From assembly GCF_022170785.1 (NCBI RefSeq), contig NZ_CP081870.1:4216001-4280000 (forward strand): a stretch of DNA of 64,000 bases. The letters run 5' to 3'. The notes below the pieces were generated by a model, which was not told the DNA's origin, searched no databases, and saw only the letters and a list, made by a program, of their open reading frames with translations. The stretch comes from Rossellomorea marisflavi (lineage in GTDB: Bacteria; Bacillota; Bacilli; Bacillales; Bacillaceae_B). The position numbers were made by a program, and so were the translations under genes. Positions 46,120 through 55,508 of this stretch are shown piece by piece (position 1 is the first letter of the stretch; every line of letters begins with the position of its first letter).

Positions 46120-47467
46120 TCAAGACATCCTCCTTTTGCTCCGTATCCAACCTGATCCAATTACCGTCGTACTTATAATACCAGGAAGGCTCAAAGTTCA
46201 ACTTCCGGCTATCCTCCGGGTTTCGGGTCATCTTGTACCCGACCACGATATCCTGCACGGAATCCAGATCGATACTCTTCGCGTCTTGGAGCATCGTGAT
46301 GACAGAAGATCCGCTCGGAAGCTTCTCTTTTGACACCGCACTTGAAGAGAAGTCGCTGGATGAGAAGTCCAGGGTGAAATACGGCCGACTGTACTTGCTG
46401 ACTGAAGAATTCCCCACCGTTTCGGTGATTTCCGCCATCCCTTGGTCATTGAATACCGGGAGATTCTGAACGAAGAGTCGATAAGTGACTTTATTCTGAT
46501 CCGGATTGATGGAGAAATATTGGAAGTTCTTATCCGTCCATCCGCCGTGATCATTGACGAAGCTCATGGTTTCTGTCAGGAGGTAGGAAGACGGCCACGG
46601 ATCGGCTTTTTCCTCCGTCGGATACACGAAGGAGAGCGTGTTGTAATCTTTATTCACCGTCAACAGGTTGTACACCGAGATATACGTGTCAACGTTTCCG
46701 TTCGAGGACAGATTGATGCTCTTCCCGTCCACAAATAGGGCGTTCTTATAGTCCTCTATGGAATCAAGATCGGTGAAATATTGGTAGCTGATGTATTCAT
46801 CCTTGGCAAGCGGCAGATAGATCGTCCGGTCATCCGTCAATGGATATTCCATATACTCTGTATACTGAAGGGAAAGCTTTTTCAAGTATCGACTGGCGAA
46901 CGTATTGACACTGTTCTGATCGACACGGGCTGTGTAGACGCTTGCCCCCCCTTTATCCGCTTCCTTCGGTAGGAAGAAGACGGCACTGGAATCAAGGCCT
47001 TTATCATTCAAGTCGATGATGAGGCGATCAAAATCAGCTTTCGGAACAGACGAACTGTCCAGATTCAAGATCTGGCTGTAGACCGATAGAGGGACGTTAT
47101 CCGGGAAGATGATCTCGATGCGATTCTCTCCCTTGGACACCTCTTTCAAGTCCTGTTCATTCAATTGCACCTGGGAGAAATCGTAGACGTTCCACGTCCC
47201 GATATCCTCCATCACCTTATCGATCTCTTTTTGATTCGACGTACCTAGGGTCTTATCGGCCTGATGGTAAAGAAGCTTGAACGGCTTGATCAAGGAAGGC
47301 ACAAGCTCATCTTCCGGGCGCTTCTCCCCGACGGTCACTTTCACGGGGCTATCTTGGTCCTCGATCGTTTCGTAACGCGGTTGATACGTCCATAGGCTAT
47401 AGGTCAGGAAGATGCTGATCGCCACAAGGACGGTCAGCAGTATGGATTTAAATTTTTCGTAGTTCAT
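46106..47467 (-). CDS. walH: WalH (YycH), regulator of WalK
   Basis: A 453-residue protein with a single N-terminal span (ILLTVLVAISIFLTYSLW) and a large outer domain. It partners WalI and adjusts WalK kinase. The ATG at 47467 overlaps the walK stop as ATGA. Confidence 0.93.
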   Translation of the reverse strand: MNYEKFKSILLTVLVAISIFLTYSLWTYQPRYETIEDQDSPVKVTVGEKRPEDELVPSLIKPFKLLYHQADKTLGTSNQKEIDKVMEDIGTWNVYDFSQVQLNEQDLKEVSKGENRIEIIFPDNVPLSVYSQILNLDSSSVPKADFDRLIIDLNDKGLDSSAVFFLPKEADKGGASVYTARVDQNSVNTFASRYLKKLSLQYTEYMEYPLTDDRTIYLPLAKDEYISYQYFTDLDSIEDYKNALFVDGKSINLSSNGNVDTYISVYNLLTVNKDYNTLSFVYPTEEKADPWPSSYLLTETMSFVNDHGGWTDKNFQYFSINPDQNKVTYRLFVQNLPVFNDQGMAEITETVGNSSVSKYSRPYFTLDFSSSDFSSSAVSKEKLPSGSSVITMLQDAKSIDLDSVQDIVVGYKMTRNPEDSRKLNFEPSWYYKYDGNWIRLDTEQKEDVLNGLE

Positions 47468-49287
47468 GACCAATCATCCTCTTGAAGAGCGTCATACGGC
47501 AGGGTAAAGGTGATGGTCGTCCCTTTTCCTTCTACACTGTCCGCCCAGATATCGCCACCATGGGCAGTGATCATTTCCTTCGCGATGGCAAGACCAAGGC
47601 CGGTTCCACCCATTTGACGGGTCCGCGCTTTATCGACGCGATAGAACCGCTCGAAGATTTTACCGAGATTATCTTTCGGAATCCCGAGCCCCTGGTCGGA
47701 AATACTGATTTCAATGAACCCGTTCTTCTCCTCGACGATGAACGTGATCGTCCCGCCTTCCGGTGAGTACTTGAGGGCATTGGAAATAATATTATCCAGA
47801 ACCTGCGTGATTTTATCTTGATCGATCTCGACGAACATCGCCTGATCAGGAAGGATCCGCACAAATCGGACATCCTGATTCTTCGACATTTCGAAGCGAT
47901 CGATGATCTTATGGAAGAATCCGATGAAGTCCATCCAGTCCCGGTTGAACCGGTAGTCCTTGCTGTCCATCTTCGACAGCTGCAGCAGATCATTGACGAG
48001 GCGGATCATCCGCTCGGTTTCATTCTGGGTCACATCGAGGAATCGCGGTGCGATATTCTCATCCTGCCACGCTCCTTCTGCAAGGGCCTCCAGGTAGCTT
48101 CGCATCGTCGTGAGCGGCGTCCGCAGCTCGTGGGACACGTTCGCCACGAATTCACGGCGTTCCAGATCGATTTTCTCCTGCTCCGTAATATCATGAAGCA
48201 CGGTGATCAGACCGTTCACGAAGCCCGTCTCCTTCTGGATGATGGAGAAATTCGCGCGCAGGATATAAGGCTTTTCATTTGTACTATAGTCCAGGATGAT
48301 CGAATCCTGGGTATTGGAAAGGTCCTCGAAGCTATACTCTTCTTCGATCCCCAGGAGGGAAACGATCGGCTGCGACACCACCGTTTCACGTGAAACATTC
48401 AGCATATTCGCTGCGGGATCGTTGATGAGGATGACCCGGCCTTTCCGGTCGGTGGCAATGACCCCGTCCGTCATATAGGAAAGGACAGACGACAGCTTCC
48501 TTCGCTCCCCTTCCGTCGAGGCCTGGGAATCCTGGAGCCGCTTCGTCAGATTATTGAAGGTGATGGCGAGCTGACCGATTTCATCATACCCGTACACCTT
48601 GACCTTCCGGGAGAAATTCCCCTTCGACATGGCCAGGGCCTGCTTCCGCATATCGGATATCGGTCGCGTGATCGTCTGGGCGAGGAGCACCCCGAGGATC
48701 GCCGTGATGACAAGGGCGATGATCGTCCCCCTCGTGAAGATGGCATTGATTTCATTCATCTGATCATAGACCGTCTCGATCTGACCGACGACGAACATCG
48801 CTCCGATCACTTCGTTATTGCTCTCGATCGGTTCCGTGAACACCCAGATCCGATCGCCTGATTTTTTATCAAAATAAATATCATTATGGTTGATACCGAG
48901 GGCAAGGGCCCGTTTGACTTCCTTCTCCCCGGCTGCCTGGCCGATGAGGTTCTGCTCATTCTGTCCAGACGTCCCGATGACCCGGCTCTTCGAGTTGATC
49001 ACCCGGATTTCCGAGATATCGTTCGTTCTGCTATCCCGGAGGATCCGGTTCAGATCGTCCTCAAGCTTCGGATCTGTGTCGGTCCGGGTTTTGAGCATTT
49101 CTTCTTTCACCGTATACTGAAGGATCTCCACCCTATTCTGGATGGAGGTCTTGAAGTTATTCACAAACCGTTCCTCAAGGGAGCGGACAAAGTACACCCC
49201 GATGATCTGCATGGCGAGCAGGATCAGGAGTACATAGATCATCACGAACTTAAGATGGATGGAACGGGTCAATCCGACTTTCTTCAT
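47464..49287 (-). CDS. walK: Sensor histidine kinase WalK
   Basis: A 607-residue essential kinase that follows cell-wall turnover. Two spans (about 13-33 and 187-207) flank an outer PAS-like domain; a HAMP domain, a cytoplasmic PAS domain, a dimerisation domain with phosphorylated His386 in NVSHELRTP, and an ATPase domain (NIISNALKYSPEGG, GTGLGLAIAKEM) follow. It phosphorylates WalR, encoded four bases upstream. Confidence 0.97.
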   Translation of the reverse strand: MKKVGLTRSIHLKFVMIYVLLILLAMQIIGVYFVRSLEERFVNNFKTSIQNRVEILQYTVKEEMLKTRTDTDPKLEDDLNRILRDSRTNDISEIRVINSKSRVIGTSGQNEQNLIGQAAGEKEVKRALALGINHNDIYFDKKSGDRIWVFTEPIESNNEVIGAMFVVGQIETVYDQMNEINAIFTRGTIIALVITAILGVLLAQTITRPISDMRKQALAMSKGNFSRKVKVYGYDEIGQLAITFNNLTKRLQDSQASTEGERRKLSSVLSYMTDGVIATDRKGRVILINDPAANMLNVSRETVVSQPIVSLLGIEEEYSFEDLSNTQDSIILDYSTNEKPYILRANFSIIQKETGFVNGLITVLHDITEQEKIDLERREFVANVSHELRTPLTTMRSYLEALAEGAWQDENIAPRFLDVTQNETERMIRLVNDLLQLSKMDSKDYRFNRDWMDFIGFFHKIIDRFEMSKNQDVRFVRILPDQAMFVEIDQDKITQVLDNIISNALKYSPEGGTITFIVEEKNGFIEISISDQGLGIPKDNLGKIFERFYRVDKARTRQMGGTGLGLAIAKEMITAHGGDIWADSVEGKGTTITFTLPYDALQEDDWS

Positions 49288-49291
49288 CCGA

Positions 49292-49999
49292 TCAATCCTG
49301 TTCTGGGTTTCTCAAGTAGTACCCGACACCCCGTCGCGTCACGATCCACGTCGGATGGCTCGGATTATCCTCGATCTTCTCACGGAGCCTACGCACCGTT
49401 ACGTCGACCGTACGGACATCTCCGTAGTAGTCATAGCCCCACACCGTCTGCAAGAGATGCTCACGGGTCATGACTTGTCCGATATGCTTCGCAAGATAAT
49501 GAAGCAGCTCGAACTCACGATGAGTCAGCTCAATGGTATCTCCGCGCTTCGACACGACATACGCATCAGGGTGGATCGTGAGTGAACCAATCGTGATTTC
49601 GTTATTTTCATCCTCTTCCACCTGGGCAGCACCCTGCTGGTGACGACGAAGATTCGCCTTCACACGGGCAATCAGCTCGCGTGTACTGAATGGCTTGGTC
49701 ACATAATCATCCGCACCAAGCTCAAGACCGAGGACCTTGTCGATCTCTGAGTCCTTCGCCGTCAGCATGATGATCGGCATCTCATATTTTTTCCGGATTT
49801 CACGGCACACTTCCATGCCGTCACGGTTTGGAAGCATAATATCAAGAAGTACAAGGTCCGGCTTGATTTCCTCTGCCATACGCACGGCTTCATCTCCGTC
49901 ATACGCACAGTGAACCTCATATCCTTCCTTTTTCAAATTGAACTGCAGTATATCAGCAATGGGTTTTTCATCGTCAACGACTAGAATTTTCTTATCCAT
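49292..49999 (-). CDS. walR: Response regulator WalR
   Basis: A 235-residue OmpR/PhoB-type regulator. The receiver has Asp53 in [13 protein letters not shown] and the C-terminal winged helix ends with [16 protein letters not shown]. It controls wall hydrolase genes by binding TGTWAH-N5-TGTWAH. AAGGAGATC precedes the ATG. First gene of the wal operon. Confidence 0.97.
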   Translation of the reverse strand: MDKKILVVDDEKPIADILQFNLKKEGYEVHCAYDGDEAVRMAEEIKPDLVLLDIMLPNRDGMEVCREIRKKYEMPIIMLTAKDSEIDKVLGLELGADDYVTKPFSTRELIARVKANLRRHQQGAAQVEEDENNEITIGSLTIHPDAYVVSKRGDTIELTHREFELLHYLAKHIGQVMTREHLLQTVWGYDYYGDVRTVDVTVRRLREKIEDNPSHPTWIVTRRGVGYYLRNPEQD

Positions 50000-50116
50000 A
50001 TGAATTGATCTCCTTATTTAAACGAATTTGATTCAGGATTCTCTCTTTAAATTTATCACTTTCTTCATATTAAATCATCTTTTACTCAGAAAACCCCTTT
50101 TTCCCAATATAACAAA

Positions 50117-50150
50117 GGGGACTGACATTGCAAAATGGATGTCAGTCCCC
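50117..50150 (-). terminator. Terminator of the M23 peptidase gene
   Basis: GGGGACTGACAT (50117-50128) pairs exactly with ATGTCAGTCCCC (50139-50150). It precedes the walR promoter region. Confidence 0.8.
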
Positions 50151-50162
50151 TCGTGATGAAAT

Positions 50163-51593
50163 CTATTGATGAAGTACGTCCAATGGATTCAGCATCTTTC
50201 CGTCCTTATACACTTCGATGTGCAGATGGACACCGGTTGATTGCCCCGTATCCCCCATCACGCCGATTTTCTGGCCCTGCTCGACCTTCTGACCCGCCTT
50301 CACAGACAGAGATGCCATATGTCCGTACACTGTCTTGTATCCGTTCTGGTGATCAATGACAATCTTGTTGCCATATCCGCCGTCATTCCAGCCGGCCGAC
50401 TCGACAACGCCGTTATCAACGGTTTTGATTGTGCGATCGGTCGGACGCGCGATGTCGATTCCCTTATGGAATTTACCCCAGCGCTCACCCTGCTTGGAAG
50501 AAATGTATCCACCGTTCGTCGGCCACATGAAGTCTCCGTTCCCACGGCCCGGGATCTCCTTCGTTCCTTTAAGGACGATGTAGTCCTCCGGCTTCTTCAG
50601 CGTTTCTTCATCCTTCACGTCCTTCGATTCAACCGCGCCGTTCTCCTCGGTCACCTCATAGGTCACGGATTTCTCGCCTTCTTTACCGGCCTGCTCGACC
50701 TTCGTATCGCCCTTCGTCATGGACGCATCGTCTTTTACTTTCTTCTCATAGTCGATTGCTTCAAGCTTGTTGACTTCCTTCTTCACCACCATATGAAGAA
50801 ATGGTTCAGAATCCTTGATCACAAGCTTCTCGCCGACCTTCAGCGCCTCGTCTGCCTTCACGTCCTTGTTCAAGTCAAGGATGTCATCCATGGAAAGGTC
50901 ATGCTCCTTGGCAATTTCCCCGAGGCTATCTCCTCGCTCCACTTTGTAATCCTTCTCTTCGACTTTACCAGACTCAAGATCCTTCGCAGCCTCTTTCACC
51001 GAAACCACTTCATCCGGATCGATCTTCGCTTCCTTCGTCTCTACCTGCTCCTTGAACGAAAGATCCAGGATCCTGGACTCATTCTCCCCGAGCTTCGGCA
51101 GGGACTCGTCGTCCTTACGATTCTCGTACTCTTTCAATTCATCCTTCGACACATGCTTGAGCTTGAACGCCTTGAGCACGTCCTCAGCGTCCTTCTCATC
51201 CTTCACATATGCAACCGGCTCACCGTCCACCTCCACGGCATAGGCATTCGCCTCGACAGAAACCGACTTCTGGATCGTATTCAACACGTCCTGATCCTGT
51301 GATTCAATCGTAAATACATCTTCAGGTATGTATGTTACTTCTTTATTAAAATCAAGATCGACATCCTTATGTTCTTCCATGGCGTTGGAAAGCTTCTTCT
51401 CAAGCACAGCATCTACTTCCCCTTTATCCGTCACGGCCCCCACATACTCAGAACCCATATATACATGATACACCGTCTTAAAATCCTCAGCGGCAGAAGC
51501 ACTCGACGCCGTCGTAAAAGCTCCCAACACAAGGGCAATCGCACCTGCTCTTTTTAGCGAGGGAAACGGTGATGATGGTAACCCGAATTTCAT
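50163..51593 (-). CDS. Secreted M23 endopeptidase with LysM and G5 domains
   Basis: A 476-residue exported cell-wall enzyme. A signal peptide (about 35 residues, ending ASSASAAED) is followed by a long acidic region, a LysM peptidoglycan-binding domain (YKVERGDSLGEIAKEHDLS), a G5 domain and a C-terminal M23 peptidase with HKGIDIA and HLHIEV metal ligands. It likely cuts peptide cross-links. TAGGAGG precedes the ATG at 51593. Its place beside walR and a WalR-like box upstream suggest control by WalRK. Confidence 0.9.
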   Translation of the reverse strand: MKFGLPSSPFPSLKRAGAIALVLGAFTTASSASAAEDFKTVYHVYMGSEYVGAVTDKGEVDAVLEKKLSNAMEEHKDVDLDFNKEVTYIPEDVFTIESQDQDVLNTIQKSVSVEANAYAVEVDGEPVAYVKDEKDAEDVLKAFKLKHVSKDELKEYENRKDDESLPKLGENESRILDLSFKEQVETKEAKIDPDEVVSVKEAAKDLESGKVEEKDYKVERGDSLGEIAKEHDLSMDDILDLNKDVKADEALKVGEKLVIKDSEPFLHMVVKKEVNKLEAIDYEKKVKDDASMTKGDTKVEQAGKEGEKSVTYEVTEENGAVESKDVKDEETLKKPEDYIVLKGTKEIPGRGNGDFMWPTNGGYISSKQGERWGKFHKGIDIARPTDRTIKTVDNGVVESAGWNDGGYGNKIVIDHQNGYKTVYGHMASLSVKAGQKVEQGQKIGVMGDTGQSTGVHLHIEVYKDGKMLNPLDVLHQ

Positions 51594-51703
51594 TGATTTT
51601 CCTCCTATTACAAGACATACATGTCTATCGTAGTAGTCTTTCAATCACTCATACCAACCCAATTTACCATATTTCAACGAATTCCGGGCTGATGTATCAT
51701 GAT

Positions 51704-51720
51704 TGTAAAAAAACTGTAGC
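51704..51720. promoter_or_regulatory. Candidate WalR box upstream of the M23 peptidase
   Basis: TGTAAA (51704-51709), five bases, TGTAGC (51715-51720) agree with TGTWAH-N5-TGTWAH at 11 of 12 positions. It is on the strand opposite to the gene, about 110 bases from its start. Confidence 0.4.
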
Positions 51721-51864
51721 AACGACTAGGACAATCGATTGATAGAAAGGTGTTGAAGCCTGTCATAGAGGGAATTGGGAATGTAAGGACATTGCAATAA
51801 ACATGGGGAAACATGGGTAAAACGAGCGGGGAATATTACAGAGGGATGACAAAAAAACATAATA

Positions 51865-51904
51865 AAAAAGTACTACGAGAGGCAACGTCGTCGCAGTACT
51901 TTTT
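51865..51904 (-). terminator. Terminator of the tRNA operon
   Basis: AAAAAGTACT (51865-51874) pairs with AGTACTTTTT (51895-51904); an inner ACGA/TCGT pair strengthens it. It follows tRNA-Phe on minus. Confidence 0.85.
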
Positions 51905-51909
51905 ATAAA

Positions 51910-51982
51910 TGGCTCAGGACAGAATCGAACTGCCGACACATGGATTTTCAGTCCATTGCTCTACCAACTGAGCTACTGAGCC
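51910..51982 (-). tRNA. tRNA-Phe (GAA)
   Basis: Acceptor stem GGCTCAG/CTGAGCC, TAGCTCAGTTGGTAGAGC D-arm, anticodon loop ACTGAAAATCC with GAA, and a T-arm with TTCGATTC. CCA is not encoded. Last of four tRNAs. Confidence 0.96.
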
Positions 51983-51997
51983 ACAATATGAAAATGG

Positions 51998-52071
51998 CGG
52001 TCCGGACGGGACTCGAACCCGCGACCTCCTGCGTGACAGGCAGGCATTCTAACCAACTGAACTACCGGACC
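51998..52071 (-). tRNA. tRNA-Asp (GTC)
   Basis: Acceptor GGTCCGG/CCGGACC with G discriminator, D-arm TAGTTCAGTTGGTTAGAA, anticodon loop CCTGTCACGC with GTC, T-loop TTCGAGTC. CCA is not encoded. Confidence 0.96.
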
Positions 52072-52073
52072 AG

Positions 52074-52190
52074 AGCTTTTTGCGATAGCAAAATAGCTAT
52101 CATTAGTATTCGCCTTAGCGAAGATAAAGGACATTAGCTTTGCTTCAGCAAAAGAGCTGTCATTGCCCTTTCGCGTTAGCGAGGAAAAAT
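52074..52190 (-). repeat. Four-unit hairpin array inside the tRNA cluster
   Basis: On minus, four units of about 30 bases follow each other, most beginning AATGA or AATGT and each holding a small stem-loop: CTCGCTAACGCGAAAG, TTTGCTGAAGCAAAG, TTCGCTAAGGCGAAT and TTTGCTATCGCAAAA. The arms switch together between TTTGC/GCAAA and TTCGC/GCGAA, so pairing is kept. An open frame through it reads repeated F-A-x-A-K, but has no ribosome site and crosses tRNA-Asp. Confidence 0.6.
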
Positions 52191-52351
52191 CTACTACACA
52201 TTCGTGAACCATACTCGACATGGATGCCATGCATCCCACATCAAACGCCGAAACCTTTTAATTCCGGAAAATTTCGACAAATCACGAATAAAAATTTGCG
52301 ACCCACATGGTGGATCGTCTATTTTTAAATCCCTATGAAGGAATGAAAAAA

Positions 52352-52423
52352 TGACCCGTACGGGATTCGAACCCGTGTTACCGCCGTGAAAGGGCGGTGT
52401 CTTAACCGCTTGACCAACGGGCC
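52352..52423 (-). tRNA. tRNA-Glu (TTC)
   Basis: Acceptor GGCCCGT with GACCCGT partner arm on plus at 52353-52359, anticodon loop CCTTTCACG with TTC, T-loop TTCGAATC, A discriminator. CCA is not encoded. Confidence 0.96.
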
Positions 52424-52436
52424 ACAAAAATAATGG

Positions 52437-52509
52437 TGAGCCATGAAGGATTCGAACCTTCGACCCTCTGATTAAAAGTCAGATGCTCTACCAACTGAGC
52501 TAATGGCTC
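52437..52509 (-). tRNA. tRNA-Lys (TTT)
   Basis: Acceptor GAGCCAT/ATGGCTC, D-arm TAGCTCAGTTGGTAGAGC, anticodon loop CTTTTAATC with TTT, T-loop TTCGAATC. First of the cluster Lys-Glu-Asp-Phe, which equals the order of trnY in B. subtilis. Confidence 0.96.
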
Positions 52510-52663
52510 TAAAAAAGGATATATATAAACACGATTCGGCCGTTTATATCTTACATCTATCAGGCCTCTTTCGTGACAACGAAATTAATATTATCACAGA
52601 GCAAAACACTACTGCAATAGTTTTTTGTCTTTTTTCGTCGAAAATTATTTCTCGGGGAATAAT

Positions 52664-53635
52664 TTAAAGGTTTATTTGCTCGGAAATGGTGTAGATCGTG
52701 CTTTTGTAGTGGCCGGATTTGGTTAGGTGGGGGGTGGATTGGAGGAGGCGTGTCGCAAGTTGATAAGAGTCAATCATCAGAAATTCTCTGAGTTGTTTAC
52801 TAGTTATGGTCTTTCCGAAGAGAAGGTAATAGTCTTTTAGAGCAGATAAATGGGCACTGGTCGATCGGCAGGAGCATCTGGGACATGTCCAGTATTTATA
52901 AATACGTCGCATTGGAAAGCTCTTGCACTCTGGACAAAAGACACCGTTGATGATATCGGTTATTTCAAGCCCGTAACGGTCTAATATGGGCCGTTCATCT
53001 AGCTCATGCTGGATGAGAATCTGTTTCGTTAGCTTCTTCAGTTCCTTCTGAGAGATAAAAGGCTTGTCGTATTGCTTCTTAATGGTATCGATGCTGGATA
53101 CGAGAGAAGGAGGCTTTACTATTAGATTATCTGCCTCATAATCTGTAGACGTTAAAACGGAATAAGGATTACTCATAACAATCATACCGTGCAGAGGAAC
53201 TTGTGGAAGTGAGCTTTTCTTTAACCAAGCTCTAAATTGGGTAATCTGCCGTTGTACTTGTAGCAGTGGATCCGGAAATGCCCTCTCTTGGCCATTCTTA
53301 GTTTGAATTAGTTGATTAAACTTCCCATCAAACGTGATATGACCTGAGAGATTTTTCACTTCAGCAATAACCGCAAAAAACGGGGAAATGATTAAAACGT
53401 CGATCTGAAAGAACCGCTCTCCATCATGTAAACGGACATCATGAAGAATATGATAGAGATCATCTTGTAAAAAAGTAAGATGAAACTCAAGGGATTTCTC
53501 TCCGTTGTATCCGGATAGGAATTTACTTAGGTCTGATTTCACATGAGGAAGTTTACTCGAGGAATCTTTCATTCTTTCGGAAAGGGCTTGTAACTTGTGG
53601 ACGATTACGGGGATTTCTAACTCTTTTATCTTCAT
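52664..53635 (-). CDS. NERD-domain protein with C-terminal zinc ribbon
   Basis: A 323-residue protein. Residues 40-160 form a nuclease-related NERD domain (GYNGEKSLEFHL, then FFQIDVLIISPFFAVIAEVKN, where Asp and Glu-Val-Lys match the nuclease-like core). The C-terminal part has two CxxC pairs, CPEC and CPRC, about 20 residues apart, forming a zinc ribbon, then a helical tail. Such proteins are thought to act on nucleic acids; the exact role is not known. AAAGGAG precedes the ATG at 53635. Confidence 0.82.
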   Translation of the reverse strand: MKIKELEIPVIVHKLQALSERMKDSSSKLPHVKSDLSKFLSGYNGEKSLEFHLTFLQDDLYHILHDVRLHDGERFFQIDVLIISPFFAVIAEVKNLSGHITFDGKFNQLIQTKNGQERAFPDPLLQVQRQITQFRAWLKKSSLPQVPLHGMIVMSNPYSVLTSTDYEADNLIVKPPSLVSSIDTIKKQYDKPFISQKELKKLTKQILIQHELDERPILDRYGLEITDIINGVFCPECKSFPMRRIYKYWTCPRCSCRSTSAHLSALKDYYLLFGKTITSKQLREFLMIDSYQLATRLLQSTPHLTKSGHYKSTIYTISEQINL

Positions 53636-53737
53636 AGCAACACTCTCCTTTAACAATATTCATACCTTTTTCGCTGAAATGTACCAAAATCCTCTTTATG
53701 GGCCCGAAATTTTTACTTTTTCAAGTTGGTGGTCTGA

Positions 53738-53923
53738 TTTTATTACCGACTTTTAAATTTTTTCTACCGACAATTGATTTTTTTCTACCGACAATTCAAA
53801 TTTTATTACCAACTCTTCTATTTGCCGAGAATATTATTACTAATCCTTAAAGGTTATTACCACTACTGTACGATACCTCCCAACTTCCACACTTTGTTAC
53901 CAACTACGACGCTATTTTGCCAA
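53738..53923. repeat. Array of TTTTATTACCGAC-like short repeats
   Basis: About eight degenerate copies with a T-rich lead occur at 53738, 53758, 53778, 53801, 53832, 53852, 53893 and 53915; the common form is TTTTATTACCGAC or TTTTATTACCAAC. Spacing varies from 20 to 40 bases. They fill the gap between the purA terminator and the NERD gene promoter. Confidence 0.6.
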
Positions 53924-53954
53924 CTCGACCCCACCGCGCCACACCCACACCAAT

Positions 53955-53986
53955 CAAAAAAAGACCCAACCCCAAAGGGCCAGGTC
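53955..53986 (-). terminator. Terminator of purA
   Basis: On minus, GACCTGGCCC pairs, with some G-U, to GGGGTTGGGTC, followed by a T run (A run at 53955-53961). Confidence 0.8.
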
Positions 53987-54003
53987 CATAAATCAAGCAA
54001 TTC

Positions 54004-55296
54004 TTATCGTACACTCCACACGCTGCGAACCACGTTCGTCTGTGAACGGTCTGGTCCGACAGAGAAGATGGATAGCGGGATACCTGTGAGCTGTGATACG
54101 CGCTCGAGGTAGTGACGTGCGTTGTCTGGAAGCTCTGTGAGCGTTTTGCAGCCGGTGATGTCTTCGGTCCAGCCTGGAAGCTCTTCATAGACAGGCTCGC
54201 ACTCGGCAAGGATGTTGAGGTTTGCCGGGAATTCTTCCATGATTTCGCCTTTGTACTTGTACGCGACACAGATTTTCAATGTTTCGATGCCGGTTAGGAC
54301 GTCGATGGAGTTCAATGAAAGATCAGTCAATCCGCTGACGCGGCGTGCGTGACGGACGACGACACTGTCGAACCAGCCTACGCGGCGGGCGCGGCCAGTG
54401 GTTGTGCCGTATTCGCGGCCGACTTCACGGATTTGGTTACCGATTTCGTCTGTCAGTTCAGTCGGGAACGGGCCATCTCCTACGCGGGTCGTGTACGCTT
54501 TTGATACACCGACAACGTGGTTGATCTTCGTCGGGCCGACACCTGAACCGATGGTTACTCCACCAGCTACCGGGTTGGATGAGGTAACGAACGGGTATGT
54601 ACCCTGATCGATATCGAGCATGACACCTTGTGCTCCTTCGAATAGGACGCGGCGTCCGTTGTCGATGGCATCGTTCAGAACGACAGATGTATCGACGACG
54701 TAATGCTTGATTTGTTGACCGTACTCATAGTACTCATCAAGGATGTCTTCGATCTTGAAGCCTTCTGTTTCGTAGAAGCGCTCAAGGAGACGGTTCTTTT
54801 CTTCAAGATTGCGTTCAAGCTTTTCTTCGAATGATTTGCGGTCAAGAAGGTCGGCGATACGGATTCCGATACGTGCTGCTTTATCCATGTATGCAGGGCC
54901 GATTCCTTTTTTCGTTGTACCGATCTTGTTGGCACCTTTACGCTCTTCTTCCACTTCGTCAAGCTTCAGGTGATATGGAAGGATGACGTGGGCGCGGTTG
55001 CTGATGCGCAGGCTGTCTGTTTTCACGTCACGGTCGTGAAGGTATTTCAATTCTTGTACGAGTGCCTTCGGATCCACGACCATACCGTTTCCGATGACAG
55101 AGATTTTTTCATTATAGAAGATTCCAGATGGGATCAAGTGTAATTTGTAAGTTTCGCCATCGAATTTGATGGTGTGTCCGGCATTGTTTCCGCCTTGGTA
55201 TCGTGCGATTACTTCTGCATGTTCAGAAAGGAAATCAGTGATCTTTCCTTTTCCTTCGTCTCCCCATTGTGTTCCAACTACTACTACTGAAGACAT
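54004..55296 (-). CDS. purA: Adenylosuccinate synthase
   Basis: A 430-residue enzyme that joins IMP and aspartate using GTP, the first step to AMP. The phosphate loop GDEGKGK (residues 12-18), [32 protein letters not shown] and the IMP-site arginines in [11 protein letters not shown] are present. The start at 55296 follows CGGAGGTG; the longer frame reads through the promoter. Confidence 0.98.
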   Translation of the reverse strand: MSSVVVVGTQWGDEGKGKITDFLSEHAEVIARYQGGNNAGHTIKFDGETYKLHLIPSGIFYNEKISVIGNGMVVDPKALVQELKYLHDRDVKTDSLRISNRAHVILPYHLKLDEVEEERKGANKIGTTKKGIGPAYMDKAARIGIRIADLLDRKSFEEKLERNLEEKNRLLERFYETEGFKIEDILDEYYEYGQQIKHYVVDTSVVLNDAIDNGRRVLFEGAQGVMLDIDQGTYPFVTSSNPVAGGVTIGSGVGPTKINHVVGVSKAYTTRVGDGPFPTELTDEIGNQIREVGREYGTTTGRARRVGWFDSVVVRHARRVSGLTDLSLNSIDVLTGIETLKICVAYKYKGEIMEEFPANLNILAECEPVYEELPGWTEDITGCKTLTELPDNARHYLERVSQLTGIPLSIFSVGPDRSQTNVVRSVWSVR

Positions 55297-55345
55297 GTGA
55301 GCACCTCCGACGGGAATCGTGATTCCCCTTTTTTCAAACAAGCTT

Positions 55346-55374
55346 ATTTTATCAATTCGCTGGAAGAAAGTCAA
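55346..55374 (-). promoter_or_regulatory. Sigma-A promoter of purA
   Basis: On minus TTGACT (55369-55374), 17 bases, TAAAAT (55346-55351). Confidence 0.75.
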
Positions 55375-55377
55375 CGA

Positions 55378-55422
55378 AAACACGAACATTTATTATTGCA
55401 ATCATCAAATACGTTCGTGAAA
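55378..55422. promoter_or_regulatory. Pair of PurBox-like sites upstream of purA
   Basis: CACGAAC (55381-55387) and its inverted copy GTTCGTG (55413-55419) match the CGAAC core of PurR boxes. The two are arranged as a divergent pair directly upstream of the -35, as in PurR-controlled promoters, but the gap between the 13-base boxes is about 19 rather than 16-17. Confidence 0.55.
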
Positions 55423-55508
55423 ATTGGTGAATCTTTTCTCCTCACCACACCGGAGCTATGGTAAAATTATCTTATGTTTTGTCTAATACATAAAGGTGGA
55501 GTGGTCCT

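Noticed and set aside
51973-52239. Minus-strand open frame with repeated F-A-x-A-K peptide
   Set aside because: It overlaps tRNA-Asp, has no ribosome site, and the peptide repeat is explained by the tandem hairpin array.
53738-53923. CRISPR array
   Set aside because: Units are only 12-15 bases, spacing is irregular, and no cas gene is in the window.
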